64,000 nt of DNA from Nymphaea colorata (GCF_008831285.2 NC_045146.1:14089289-14153288), one strand, 5' to 3'; numbered from the stretch's first letter, positions 11,901 through 24,975 are shown. The notes: generated by a model from the letters alone, not told the origin. Program-made: numbers and translations.

Positions 11901-14506
11901 TATCTGGAAAATAGAGAAAGATCATATTTCTTTGGCATTGCTTCATGACTAAGAGATGGAGCTCCAAATAGTCTCAAATGGACAAGAGCACTGCAAAAGC
12001 ATTTATCTCTGCTTTAAAGCTATTCCTCTTCCAAAATATTACACAATGAGATATAAGAAACATCACTGGTGTATCATATTGCATATCGGTTGGGCTAACC
12101 TAGACGCCGTATCGTAACACATTCGTAAATGTACCGTAAAGAACGTAACGTACCGTAAAATTGTTTTTTTTTAATTAAAAACACTAAACAAGTAGGAAAA
12201 AATCAGGAAAATAGCTAAAACATCAGAAAAATCAAGAAAAATGAATTTCATATAAAAAAACCTCATCACGTAAAGAACATTAATGATTCATCATTCATAA
12301 ACCATAGGCATATACATTAGCAACAAATTCGAAAATGAAAAGCAAGACTAAGAGATTCAAAATAACATATTAATATAAAACACCCATGATCCATCGCAAG
12401 TTTAAAAAGCATCTATCACATACGAGTTTAGACTTTAGACTTTACAGTGTAATAGAGTTTAGTAAACTACATCACAAGTTCATCAAATCAATGGTTTCTT
12501 CCTCAAATCAGCAATTTTTTGGAGAAACCAGCAAAAACTCTACCTCTCTCAGCCTTTAAAGAATTTTAGAGAGGGAGAGATGCAGTTTAGGGCCTTGAGC
12601 CCCTTTTTTCAAATTTTAACCCCATATCATAAGGGAGGGGGTGTATCGTGTATCACTCAATACACCTTCCCTAGCATACGATACACCTGATAGGGGAACG
12701 ATAAGCGGGCATACAGCATATCGAGCCTGTATCATCTAGGTTTTCTTCACCAAGACGAGTCTTATCATACAATATGGATAACACTGATAAGAAACATACC
12801 TTATTCTTGCTAGCCTCATTGATCAGGTCCTCAACAATATCAATGGTAGTTTGGCTAGTTTGTCCATCATAACTTATAGAGCGAGAGTCTTCAGCAGTTC
12901 CCATGGTCATTTTTTCTTCAAAAACCAGACTTTCATGACCATCATCTGACTCTTGCTTCCACAGCTCACTGTTATCAATATTACTGGCATTGGCTTTCCT
13001 TTCAAAGAGATTCTTAAGCTCATAAAAATCTGAGAGCCCCATTGTTTTAGATATTCTATCCTGAACCAAATTTGGGGAGTTTTCTGCCTGATCAGAGCAA
13101 GCACAACATTCTGTTGAAACTAATCCAGGAGCTGTTGAGGAGTCTTCTACGATATCACTGGAGGAATCAGGAAACCTTGAAGCAGTAGCTAAACTGGGGA
13201 AATCCTCATGAGATTCAAGTCTATATACAGGAATAGCTGAAGCATCTTCTGAATTAACATTGAAATTGCACAACCTTGTGGCATTTTCATGAGTTACAGT
13301 GGGAAAGTCCTCATGAGATTCAACTGTAAAATGAGTCTCTTTGTTCTCCGCTGAGGAAGCAAACTCATCTATGTCACACAAAAATAAAAATGCCAACTTT
13401 GTTAGCCACCAAATATGTTTAAGAAAGATGTGTAGTTATATGGGTCAAGACACTTAAAACTGAAGTTGAACAAACAGTCTCTTTTAAGTTGAAAGGATAG
13501 TAATCAGGCTTGGTTGCAAAAAGATTCTAATTTAAATAATGACGGGAAAGTAATCATAAGCATGACTGCGCTCTTACCTCCAGTTGCAAAACATGACCCG
13601 TTTAGACCACTTGTATGCTCAATGCCCAAACTCATCCGTGGCAGTACCTCCTCAACAACAAACTCTATAGCAAATTCTATCTCATGGCCATGTTCAAAAG
13701 CAGCAGCCTTCAACAAACGATCATCAACCTGTTGCACAGTTTAGAACTCTCTGTTTCAGTCATAACATAACATCTTTATTTACATGCCAAGAGCACCAGC
13801 AGCATCATATGAAAAAGAGGGTTTTTAATTGCTCATGCGGAAAACAGATTGACAACAATACATGTAGATGAAGATCATGAACAAAGAGCTAGGTGTTTTC
13901 TTTTCTTCAACAAGGGACTGCTACTACTCTGGTAAAGGCAGATTGGGCATCTTTCAGAACACACGTCGCAAAGAACTTTACATCCACACCCTTAGTTTGC
14001 CCAGTCTAAGCACTCCGAGTTCAAGTGGTTCAGCCCACCCAAAAATGTACATCAGTATTGTCTATGATGATCACCCATATCATCAAAATGGATGGTGGAC
14101 AATGTCGATGTCTTCCAGAATATGATTGTGTACTGTATAATCTGATGACTGATTGTCGTACTTCAAATCAAATTTTAATGGAGTCCCCAAAATATAACTC
14201 TATGACCTACAATACAGGCCAAACTTTTATTCTGACAACCACAGCTTTCTTCTGTGGCGGACAACAAATAACCACTGTTCAGTAAAAAGACTTTCAAAAT
14301 TCAATCATCTGTTGAAGCACGAGAACAAACAGTATGCACCATAATCTGATTGATGTTTCATATGCATCTGAAAAAAGCCCTTAAACCCTAGAAAATCCAA
14401 GGAGAGAAGAAAAAATTGATATCGATATTTTTTTCACAAATCTAATAGGAGAAAGTACCTGAGGAAATAACTCTTGTAGAGTCTGATGAGTTTTGAGCAG
14501 ACTCAT
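8910..14506 (-). CDS. CUE-domain coiled-coil protein (8 coding exons)
   Basis: Coding exons in transcript order: 14506-14459, 13728-13578, 13368-12800, 10529-10356, 10245-10129, 9710-9531, 9422-9376 and 9270-8910. Phases close and give 548 residues. The protein opens MSLLKTHQTLQELFPQVDDR, and residues 5-48 form a CUE ubiquitin-binding domain split by intron 1 after LFPQ. Residues 49-256 are acidic and Ser-rich, probably disordered. Residues 257-445 are a long Lys/Glu/Ala coiled coil. The order matches the plant 'ubiquitin system component Cue' family (Arabidopsis At5g32440 type), whose biochemical role is poorly known; ubiquitin binding is inferred from the CUE fold. The first ATG of exon 1 aligns with the family start. 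The exon 4 donor (ATG|GTCATT) is weak but sits at the expected junction. The C-terminus ends WELVKEET; an additional 3' exon cannot be excluded. A ubiquitin-dependent adaptor role is a guess. Confidence 0.9.
11640..11705. repeat. CA-rich microsatellite in CUE intron
   Basis: An imperfect (AC)n run with CACG and CATG variants lies inside the long third intron of the CUE gene. Confidence 0.8.
12065..12745. repeat. Repeat-like insertion in CUE intron 3
   Basis: Both ends of this stretch are rich in GTATCG/CGTATC words (CCGTATCGTAACAC at the left; CATATCGAGCCTGTATCATC at the right), and the middle is AT-rich. Such TATCG-rich sequence is typical of dispersed plant repeats. It ends about 60 bp from the donor side of exon 3. 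I cannot name the family and see no coding capacity. Confidence 0.4.
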
Positions 14507-15845
14507 CACTCAAGGCAGCCAAATATCTGAAAAACGACCATGCAGAAACAGGTTGTTTAATCCATCCATCCTCAGCATAAATATCACCATAGCCACCAGA
14601 GAGCTATGCTGCTAAAGTTCAAAAAAGATGTTGCCCTACTGATCTAAACAAAAACAACAAGAAAAACCAGAAATTGAAATTGTATTTTTCCCTCTTTTGG
14701 GTTTAGTAAGTAGACAGAGCTTCGACTATCACAAAAGCAGATAAGAACTCAAAACTCATGAACTCTTTAATATCTGATGAGTTCCGTGGAGACTCGTTCT
14801 TCAAGGCAAAGAGAAATGAGCATGCAGAAACAGGTTTTAGTTCTATCCATCTTTAGCATGCATATCACCATAGCCGCCACAAGATTAAAAGTCAACAACA
14901 GTCTTTGCCCCACTCGTTTAAACAAGAAACGGCAAGAACAAAACATAGGAATTGAGGTTTTTTTTTTTTTGGCTATTTTTTCTGAGGGTTTAGTGACGTA
15001 TATAGGGCTCCGGCTATCATAAAAGCAGTTAAGGATTTAAAACTCATCAGAATTCTTCCTGCATAAGCCAAACCATGACGGAAAAATTAAAACATGAAGA
15101 ACACAATGAGGATCGCCTAATTCCGATAACTTCGCCAAAACCAACAAGAAAACACTGAAGCAAGTGATGCAACTTGCCACCTTTGCTGAAGATGATCACG
15201 AACAATTGGGCTTCCTCGTCATTAAACACATGAAAATCCGATTACTACAAAAAAATCTCCTAGAGAATTATTCTCTACAGTACTAAATCAAATGTTATTC
15301 AAGAAAGAAGAAATGCCTTTACTCTCTAAAATACACAAAAGTCAACTATTCAAGACAAACCCCTCAGGAAAACGATGTTGAGATCCAACTTGTTAAACAA
15401 GACAAGAATCAAGAACGATCAAACACCCACTTCACTCTTTTTAAACCTGTACGAGAAAGCAGAAGAGAGAGAGAGAGAGAGAGAGAGGAAAACCAACTAC
15501 TAACCAGCAGGAGAATCAGGTATCTATCCTTTCAAACTACGTGATTGCACCGAAGGAAAAAGGAAAAAGGAAAATTCACATGCAAGTAAACAGAAGAGGA
15601 GAAACGAAGCACAACCAATCAACAGAACATCCATCGTCTCGCCAATAACTAAAAGAAGGATAAAAGAACTCTGAGCACGTACCAACAGGTTCACGGAGAG
15701 AGAGAGAGAGAGAGGCGACGACGACGACGACGACGGAGTCTCTACTACAGAAGAAGGCGGTGAAATCGGAAACCGAAAATCCCGAACTTCCAGAGTTTGC
15801 AGAAAAGAGAGATCTCTTCGACTTCGAGCGCGCCAAGCTCCGTTT
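14507..15845 (-). promoter_or_regulatory. 5' leader and TATA region of the CUE gene
   Basis: A TATAAAA motif lies on the minus strand at 15,843-15,849, followed downstream by CT-rich sequence and (GTC)n/(CTCT)n runs typical of plant 5' leaders. The first ATG of the coding frame is 1.3 kb further on at 14,506, so the leader probably contains at least one intron. A frame at 15,576-15,836 is low-complexity (Val and Leu runs) and I treat it as leader, not protein. A (GA)n microsatellite lies at 15,464-15,488 and a shorter one at 15,699-15,714. Confidence 0.5.
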
Positions 15846-16412
15846 TATAGGGAGGAAAAAGAGGACGAATTCCTCGTTGGCGCGGGACGAAGGGTGTTTT
15901 TGTCAATTCGTACAGTCCACAAAATCTTAACGACCAAGATAAGACCCCAACCAAATATACACGTCTCTAATGGCGACAAACTTGTCCTTCTTTTTTTAAT
16001 CTTTACATTTGGATAAATTCAAATCGGAAATGTGATCAAAGTTGGTTCCGAGAAGAACGGCTTTTGATTAATAAGAATTCGGCATTTGCTTAAAGAAAAT
16101 GGTCAATTCTTATGTGAAAATATAAACAAGTAGTTGAGTTGTAAGCTTTTGTTCATGCTCACCATATTGGAATATTATGTTTGAACCAATTTTAATTTAC
16201 ATGTATCCATAAACAAAATTTGTAAGGGAAGAATTATAAAAAACCAACGTATCGGTTAGACAGTTACGGCCGGGATGTAGAATGAGGGAACTGAGTTTGA
16301 GCTCGGCTCGAATCCTGTCGGAGTTGAGCTTCATAAGGCAAGCTTGAGCTTGAGCTTGGACTTAAACCGAGTTCAAGCTTGAATTCGACTTGTTTAACCT
16401 CATGTCACTTGA

Positions 16413-16415
<3 letters not shown>

Positions 16416-16505
<90 letters not shown>
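16416..16505. repeat. (AT)45 microsatellite
   Basis: About 90 bp of uninterrupted AT dinucleotide. The true length in the genome may differ, since such runs are often misassembled. Confidence 0.95.
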
Positions 16506-16507
<2 letters not shown>

Positions 16508-16914
16508 TTCAATGAAAAATAAAACTACAAAAAAGATGTCAAATTAAACAAAAAAAATAGCCATGTCAAATTTAAACAAGTTTAAAAGCTCAGTAACTCA
16601 AGGTTGAGCTCGACTAGTTGTACATTCCTAGTAGATCTTTATTTTTTTGAATTTCTGGAAACCACTTGTACGATCAGGTTTATTCTATATTTTTGAATTT
16701 CCGATGTCCACTTGTATGATCGGTGGCATACTTATATCACTTTTATTCCATGTTTTCCAATTTCCAAAGTCCACTTGTATGGTCAAGACGCAAATTACCA
16801 AAATGGCACAGTGTGTCAAATCTAAGAATCCACCGGGTTGGAATTAAAGTTTATTTCAAAAGGACTTAATAAAGCTCTCACACTAACTATATGATCCAGA
16901 AATATATCAGCTAC

Positions 16915-17065
16915 AAAATTTTATACATTCTCTCCGGGAGAGTCAGAGGCTAGTACCGCGTCACTAGGGCCTGTGTCCGCTTCAGCTTACCCATGGGGTG
17001 ATGCCCATGCCACTCGAATTAGTGACCAGCCACCTGCTGGCGCCTGGCCAATGAGCTTAAATAAG
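16915..17065 (-). mobile_element. tRNA-derived SINE-like fragment
   Basis: Read on the minus strand the sequence starts AGCTCATTGGCCAGG, close to a tRNA-type pol III A box. About 30 nt later comes ATTCGAGTGG, close to a B box with the TTCGA core. A GC-rich body follows and ends near CTCTCCCGGAGAG. This is the layout of a plant SINE head. I cannot see target-site duplications and have not identified the family. Confidence 0.35.
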
Positions 17066-17721
17066 TTGAGGTAGAAAATACCCATTATTATATTCAGTTC
17101 ATCGTGCTCATTTGTATGAGTAATAAGCACTTTACACGATTTTTCTGAGCAGTCAAAATTAGATTTTGTTGGATATTAAAGGGGATATAGCCTTTTCGAT
17201 GTCAAAATGCTTCAAGGTCAACTAACTTATAGGGGGAGTAAACGAACTGTTATATGGACTCCAGTTATTGAAGTAGCCCGTGAAATGAACATTAGAAGTT
17301 GAAAGGTGATTGAAATTTTAAAGGCATAGAATGTGTTCTTGTAGATCAACAGAAGGTTGGAATAAGGTGCAGTTTCCATGTAGAGAAAGGAGCTTTCCTT
17401 TTGGACCATCCAAAGGTGAAGGTACTCGTGGACCAAGGAAGTGAAGGAAAGTAAATGTTACAAAAAAGGCCAAAATCAAAGTTGGTGCATGCGAGAGAAG
17501 GGGCTTTTATGTTTCTCCTGTAAAAGAAAACTACATACAAATGAAAAAAAAAAAAAAATAGTAACAATAGCCTAAACTAAAAGCTTAGACATGAGTTTGA
17601 GCCATCAAACCCATCTTTACTTTTTTCCCCATACATCCCTATGAACCATTTTACAAGGAATTAAACCGGACTGATATAGCGTGGAAGAAAACCCAGTGGA
17701 TTTCCATAGTTCCTTGTACAG

Positions 17722-20700
17722 CTATCCTGTTTTTGTGCCCAGCAGCGGCTCCAGGAAACTGACTTGGTTTCTTGCCGAGTTCTGCCCTAGAGACCTTGCT
17801 GAGTTGGGTTCTTGGGACCTTGCTGAGTTGGGTTCTTGGGACCTTGCTGAGTTTGGTTCTTCATCTGAAAGGTTCTTTTGGACTGAGTTCAGGAGTGGAC
17901 CTTGTCTATTTGATGCACCCTGGAGAAGGATTTGTTATCAGCAAAACCATGCTAAAGACATTAAAAAAATTGAAATGAAAAAGCGAAAATGACAAGAGGT
18001 TAAAAGGCAGAACACTTGGACAATTACTTCCAATGAATAGAATGACAATCAGCAAAGAAAAGCACTTATCGTGGTCAAAACATAACAGACAAGGATAACA
18101 ATAGAAAAGGACACATTCAGAATTGAGGATAGAAAAATGAGGAAAATGACAGCTAACAAACAAGGAGCAATCACGGAAAGATGACTAAACACGTGAACCT
18201 TCCATTGACAGGGCTCCAAGTAAACCCCTTATAACAGAAGCCTTCTGTATTCAAAGTGTGTGACATGGTGGAAATGATTTCTAATCTGAGTGGGAGACTC
18301 CATAACTATTTTCAACTGGCTGTCATATGGGCAGATTCTTTTCTTTTTCCAAGCATTTACCTAAAGAATGTAGGGTAAGAGGAATTGAATTTTTTCCAGG
18401 AAAGAAAATCAAGAAAGAACTAAGCATTCGCAACTACTTGTAGAAAAATCCATGTTTGTAAAAAAAAAAAAAAATCTAACTTAGGCTCAGGTCATCTGAG
18501 CATAGAAGCAGAGAACATGAGGCACTTTGAACATAATTACGTACTGGCTTTTGTCCAGTCAATCTCCGGGCAGATGGGGCTCGTGCAACAGATGAAGCAG
18601 CAGCAGCAGCAGCAACACGAATCCTGCAAATACATCATCTTCCAGGTTATAACTACGTCAAGTATATGCAGGACTGTGCAGCTTCAACCAGGATATTAAA
18701 TAAATAAAAATGAAAAAAAAATCATTCCAGAAAATCAGAATATGTGTGTGCATGAGAGAGTGAGTGAGAGATTGATGTTGGAATATAAGCACAATATAGA
18801 CAATTCATATATAAAATAATGGACATAAAATATATTAATGGAAAATATATTTTCAATGAGAAGGGACATATAATATCAAAACATCAATTAGTAGAAGTTT
18901 CTTGAGGATTTCTTTTTCTTTTTCCCTCTGGGGCTTCATGTAGCCTGTCTATGTGGATGGGTTGGCTGTTAAATGGTGGCAGGTCAAGCTAGGGCCTCAA
19001 GCTGAATGTAATGTTGGACTTGATCTCATACACCTCCTATTGGGAGAAGGAATAGAAGAACATTTTCAAACTCAAAAGTAGGTGGTTAAACTAAGAGGCA
19101 ATACCATCATATAAGTGCACAAGTGGAAGGATGGCATAAATAAATGAAGGAAATAATCATTGCAGAAGAAGTTAATTTCCTTCAGAATTTTTAACACAAG
19201 ATGCAGAACAGCAATATTTTTGTGTATAAAATTTACAAATGGATGAGATACGGTGCAATCTGACTGCATGCATAGCGTGAAGCCTGGGAATCCTGCTCCA
19301 CAGTCAACAGAACAACGTTTGGAGGTTCTGTCAAATGGCAGAATGCATGCAGGCAAACTACTTCTTATACCTTTTATGCACATCAACGTATTCATCAGTC
19401 TCGTCCACAATCTCTTCCTGCATTGTAGAAGACATAAAAAGTTAATTCTACCAGTTAAGAGAGATATTAGCACTTCTGTTCATGTCAGAGGTAGCCGAGC
19501 AGGCAACTTAGTACAGAGTATAGGTATAGGAGCTAGAAGAATGCAAATACTGTTACGGTGGTATGCCAATACCAGTATGGCTTCACATAGGTATGTGGGT
19601 TATGCCCACCAACCAGTACTGTTATGGTGGTATGCCAATACCAGTATGGCAGTATGCTGTTGGCACACTTTGATCGGTTCTGGGTTGGAACTGATCCAAA
19701 CTACCGTTTTTTTCTTACCCCAACTACATTTTTTCTTACGTTTTAACCATATTTTGTTAGTCTATTTATGCTTTATGACATTATATGTAGGAACTATTAA
19801 ACATTGTCTTAATTATGTGTTTATATATGTATATAGACACACATACTTTTCTTACCGTACACTCTCCATACCAAGATTTTCTAAAATTGTTGTTCCCCTG
19901 CCCACTTCCCCGTACCTATGTGACTAAGCCTAGGCGTAAAATTACAATTTTAATTGGTTACGAGAGAAATTAGGACTACTTGTTAGAAATATTTTGGCAT
20001 GCTATAGGAGTCTCACACGCAATGTGGTACGGTTTGTGGGAATTAGAAGATATGGCTCACATTGGGAGGAGAAAGAAGCAAATGACAGCAACTAATGTCA
20101 ACATACTTGGACATAAAATGATGAACGGGCACATATGAAACATACACAATGACACCACATATGTATGTACGTACATATGCATATATTTATTTACCTGCAA
20201 AAGTTCTTCAAACACATCCTCCAGCGTAATGATACCAATGACTTCTTCATCTTCAATGTCCTCTGATAGTTGTGCATCAGCATTGAATCCACAATCGATC
20301 AGCTGAGAAGAGGGTTTCTTATTTGGAGAGTCCACTGTATTTGTCCCTTTCTCCACATCAATATACTGCTCTGAATTCTCATCCTGTGTGTGCAGCAACG
20401 GAGAAGTAGGGGAAGCATCTGTAGTCCTAAGTTTATTCTCTTCAGCATTCTCACCATCTTCAGTTACTGGAGGATTTCTAGCCTTTGCTTTAGTCTTCAC
20501 TACAGCAGCCATGTGGCTGCTTCCTTTTTGAAATTCGTTCAAGATGTCATACAGCGGCATGTCAGCTGGAACCCTGTTTAAAGAAGGTTAAAAAATAATA
20601 GGCCACACCAAGTTACCAGCTATGGACATTGCAAAGTCAATTCTAGTACACATACCTTGGGATTCTCCTGATAGAAACAGCACTGACAGGAGTCTCTGTC

Positions 20701-23700
20701 TCAGCTCGCACTGTTAGAAGACTTTTCACCTACCAAAATTATATGTTCGGATTTAGCAAAGACAAGCAAGCAAAAAGTTAGCCCTTCTTTGTAATCCCAA
20801 CTTACCAGGAGAAGCCCAATTATGTTTTTTGGGTTGCCCGAGTACACAGGAACTCGACTGTGTCCCCTAGCAAGGATTTTTCCCATTGCTTCCCTGATTT
20901 TGAACACCCATATAAGAATTGTGGTTCACAACATTCATCACAACTAACAAATCATCTAGTGCAATCGTTCATTATTATCTCATGAACTGTTAGATATCCC
21001 AACTAATCTCAACAAACAAACATATGCAATAATATGATCTCCGAATATAAACCAACAGTCTCACCAATCCAACTTGGAGTCAACATCCAAGGAAAACGTT
21101 GATTCTATTGGTGTCATGGCCTCCTCAGCAGTCTGTTCAGTCACATCAAAGAACATGAGAACACAAATGTTAGATTCTATACTCCTTCATGCATACATAG
21201 GAATTAGGATGTCAAGTTAGAAACAAGTACAAGCTTCCAATATAAAGAGGCATCAAATTTTCATAATGCTCAAGTTCGATCATGTTTCTACTTTCTGCTT
21301 AAGATCACAGTCGTAGGAAGGAGACAACTCTGCTGCTCATACTTCCTAGTAAACACTACTCTAATACATCAGGGATCACCATTTCAGCTCTACATAAACA
21401 TATAAGCCATTAATTAATTGCATGACATTTCTTCGATGAAGAAAAAAATCTCAAAAGCTTTTATTTTACATATTTGGAAAGATTTTAAAAAAGGAAATGT
21501 GCCACATCACATCTATTAGCCACTAGAAGGAACAAACTAAGTTTAGCATCCAGCTAACCACAGTATGTGCCCCAAAAATGAGAAGAAAAACCTAAATAGA
21601 GAAAGGCAGAGCCTAGCTTCAATCAAGGAAAGCCTAAATAGAGAAAGGCAGAGCATAGCTTCAATTTAAAGAGGGAAAAAACACAAAAAGAGAGTACATG
21701 TGTTCTACCCTGTCCATAATATGATATATAAATGAGGACAATTGGAGAATCAACTTAATGTTCGTTTCTCTTTTCCGTGATTAAGGCATCTAACTACAAA
21801 CTATAAAGCCAAAATGAGTTCCCCATTGCTTGTGACTATACTAGGTGAGAAGTATGCTAGCAAAATAATGCTGCTTTCATGAAAAAGGCCGGACAACTTT
21901 AGCGTTTGTACCTTTTCAGTCAGATCAAGTGCACCACTTATGATTGTTGTCTCATCATGTGTTAATTCACCACCCTTACCAGCCTAGGAACAAGCAGACA
22001 AACAAAATTGCAGAACATGGATCAGTGATACAGGCCTAGGGAGCAGGAATTATCACCGGCATCCAGAATGCCATAATATGAATATAAAAATTTTGTTGAC
22101 AAGTAAGATACCTCTTTACCGTGAATAGAAACAAGGGCTTTTAATTGAGCACGCCTGAAGAGTGCAGATTCATTATGCCCAAGCACAAAGTCCAGAACCT
22201 AAAAAAGGACAGCTCATTATTGACAAATAAAGAGACACCATTCAAATAACTTCTATTTTGATTAGCCCAGCTAAAATCTCCAGAAAAGATTGGTTTCTAG
22301 GTTTCAACTTGTCACAAGATATTCAAAAATAGTCAAGACATTTGCAAAATAAGCAAAGGATACATCTCCATTATCTGGAAATCACATTTCTAGTGGAGAT
22401 TTTCCCTTTTTCCTTTTCTTAATGTATTGGCAACTGGGGTTGGGCAGGCCCCTAGAAGACTACGACAAGGGATGGACACTGGTTATCAGCTTGGCCTCCC
22501 CCAACTTGAAGGTCCTAAGCTGAAGCCCTAGACATAGTTCAGACTTCTGACAGTGCACAGACACTAATATTTAACATAAAACCAATAAAAATTGATAACA
22601 TTGTTTTGCAGCTTGTACATAAAAGATAAAGGTTATTGAGCAGAGAAATCACCTTCCCAATAGGATAGGCTATGGGATAGCAAATTATCATCAGAATACG
22701 GACAAGCCAAACAAAATTTGCTCCTACAGCAAGCCCATACCTTGAGCAGATGGCCTGGGGAATAACCTGGAAATATTGTACAATAGAAACAAAAATCATT
22801 TGATTAAATCTATATCCGGTTAAAAGCAGAGACAGAACATATAGAAGGATAAGCTAGATATTCCTATAAGCTGTGCCCCTAGATACTGGGTTTGCAGCAT
22901 ACCTCTCCAAAAGCTAAGACAAAAGTTACAGACAAGACCACTGCAACAAATGGATTGAAAAGTTTGTCCAGGTAAATTGGAAGCGCCTGAAAAAAGGAAC
23001 AGATAGAAAATCCAAATACGTTATTTCCAATCATGATCAGTTATCCATATCTAAATGCATGCAGGAAGATATCTTCTCTGTACAGTTTATATTTATACAC
23101 AATGATAAAATTAGTTTCACATCCCTAATTATTATCCTCCATATCTTCCAAAAAGTCATAGAGCTCATGCATCTGACTATGGAAAGATGAATATCTCTAT
23201 TTTAAACAAGTACTTGGTTAGGATACAACAGAACTCGGTTGGAAGTGAAAATGGAGCCAATGCAATACAAATGAACTCACATCCCCAGAACCACCAGCTA
23301 AAATATTCCCCAGTTCTCTGCATTGGTGTTGATGATTTATTGGCATTATTTTTACGATCAATGAATTTGAAGTTTGAACTTCTCTACAAGTGCATAAAGG
23401 TTCTCACATGTGTAGTGTTTGTTGTTTTTGTTCTAATTTTTTCCCCGTACTACAATACCATGAGATGAAGAATGACAAGTAGTTGCTGAAACAGTTCGCA
23501 TAAATCATTCTCTAACTAATATAGTAGTACTATAACAATATAATATTAGAATTGAGGATGATAAAGAGTTGAAGCTGATTAGGTGACACGTGCAATAACT
23601 TTTTCCTTATCCTTTTCATTAACAATAGGCAGATTCTTGAGAGATTGACACGAGAGAATCCCCTGGGTATTGAACTCAAACTCCTGAGCTCCTTCAGCTT

Positions 23701-24975
23701 TAAGGCCGTAAGCCACCCATCTAGCCCTCTGAGTACTATATCGTCAATACAACATTCAGATATGATGATGAAGAACGACATGAAGTCAATGAAACACTGT
23801 GAACAATAATCATGTCAGTATATACACCAGCTGGCAAGGTGATGTACAGCCATTCAATAATACAACAACTATGAACTTACGAGGATGAGGTACAATAAGA
23901 AGTCCACGATGCAGTTTCACTAAAATTATGTGTGAATGCAAAAGAAACCCGACACAATCACAGAGAACAGATCAACAGTAGTCTATGCCATCAGCATATA
24001 TGTTTTTGTCAAAAGCAGCAAAGTGAATACCTCCATGGCACATGCATTGCACAGAAGTAGCGTCACAAGAAGTTGATGTTGTTTCTGAACAACTGGAAGG
24101 ATGGCAGCTGCAGATAGAAACCCGTTTGAGCACCACAAAAGGATAACAATTCATCCAAAGCCATAAATTTTAAATGCCAATTGCTATTGACACTACTAGT
24201 ATGATTAAATTTCCAGAAGAACTTATACGTAAATACACACGCTACAGTCGAGTTTTGATTTCAAATCCCTGAAAAAGGAAAGCATCAAAAGATAAAACTG
24301 AAAGCAGAAAAACTGAAAATTGACAAAAAAAGAATCCAACAAATTACTAGTTTTGTTACTATCATTATTGTATTTATTATAAAGGTGCATAGAAACCACA
24401 AGCAACAGAACAAAAGTACATCGAATTCACAATTTGTGCACCATTCAGTAAGACAGTATTAAATATCGTAGACTACACACGCAAATTCCTGAGATACGAG
24501 GGAAGAGGAAGCAATGGGAGAGGAACGGGAAGGTGAAGAGAAGATATATAAACAGATTTTACGGAGACTTAAACATATACGTTACACAAAACAAGCCTAA
24601 CATCGAGGAGAAAAGAAATAAGAAGTGACAGAATCCACCACGAGAGACAAGGAGAAGAAGCAGAAGCAGAAGCAAGACGATCAAGAGGATCTGGATTCAA
24701 AGATAAAGAGAAGGAAGGGAGAGCGCACCGGCCTGCTTCTTCTCGACAGGGGTGCCGCTGCGCTCGAGGATCTCCAGGTCAACAAGTCCGAGGGACATGA
24801 GACCGAGCGTGAGGCCCGACATGATTCCGGCGAAGAGCACCAGGAAGCAGGAGATCCCGGCGTCGGCGAACCACCAGAAGGACCCGAACTTTACGTCCTC
24901 CGTTTTCAGTAATCCGCTTCCACCCCTCCCCATCGTCATCATCCCCGTCGCTCCTATCCATTCGATCGGGAGCAT
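17722..24975 (-). CDS. DUF21/CBS-pair membrane protein, CNNM/CorC-like (13 exons)
   Basis: Exons in order: 24975-24729, 24107-24031, 22986-22903, 22766-22653, 22198-22112, 21983-21912, 21132-21065, 20893-20806, 20729-20656, 20573-20195, 19417-19371, 18623-18545 and 17919-17722. All phases close and give 537 residues. Residues 35-200 are a DUF21 (CNNM) transmembrane module with the family motifs [27 protein letters not shown] and [12 protein letters not shown]. Residues 228-440 are two CBS motifs ([24 protein letters not shown]) separated by an acidic loop. The C-terminus is low-complexity (Ala6, then SARSQEPN repeats) and ends [11 protein letters not shown]. It matches the plant CBSDUF family (Arabidopsis At4g14240 type), in which several members are reported as magnesium (MGR) transporters of the vacuole or other membranes. 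Magnesium transport is inferred from the family. The first ATG (24,975) follows a GAG-rich leader. Exon 12's donor (CCA|GTACGTAA) was chosen by phase and homology and is the least certain junction. Confidence 0.93.
17793..17864 (-). repeat. 24-bp coding minisatellite, three units
   Basis: Three in-frame copies of a 24-bp unit (17,793-17,816, 17,817-17,840 and 17,841-17,864) encode the octapeptide SARSQEPN or close variants in the last exon of the DUF21/CBS gene. The outer unit is diverged. Confidence 0.9.
19550..19652. repeat. 30-bp direct repeat with palindromic core
   Basis: GGTGGTATGCCAATACCAGT occurs twice, in units at about 19,552-19,581 and 19,621-19,650, each containing the palindrome GGTATGCCAATACC with a 2-nt mismatch centre. 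It lies in an intron of the DUF21/CBS gene, in sequence that resembles a dispersed repeat. Confidence 0.75.
21591..21666. repeat. 42-bp tandem duplication in intron
   Basis: CCTAAATAGAGAAAGGCAGA begins two adjacent units at 21,591 and 21,633 in an intron of the DUF21/CBS gene. They differ by one base over the shared part. Confidence 0.85.
23600..23748 (-). mobile_element. tRNA-derived SINE-like fragment in intron
   Basis: On the minus strand GGCTAGATGGGTGGCTTACG resembles a pol III A box region. About 30 nt later AGTTTGAGTTCAATACCC resembles a B box, followed by a body ending near a run of short AT-rich sequence. It lies in intron 2 of the DUF21/CBS gene. Assignment rests on the box layout only. 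Confidence 0.35.

Larger units (their letters stand above)
15900..17700. other. Spacer between the CUE gene and the DUF21/CBS gene
   Basis: There is no recognised gene. It contains GAGCTTGAGCTTGAG-type low-complexity sequence (16,290-16,385), a long (AT)n run, three diverged copies of a 'TTTTTGAATTTC...CCACTTGTA' motif around 16,640-16,780, and a SINE-like head. Confidence 0.6.

Noticed and set aside
15576-15836. Minus-strand frame in the CUE gene leader
   Set aside because: It is upstream of the real start, low-complexity (Val and Ser runs from trinucleotide repeats), and has no similarity to the CUE family.
19253-19927. Plus-strand frame of 224 codons
   Set aside because: It overlaps exon 11 of the DUF21/CBS gene on the other strand and a repeat-like region. 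No domain is seen.
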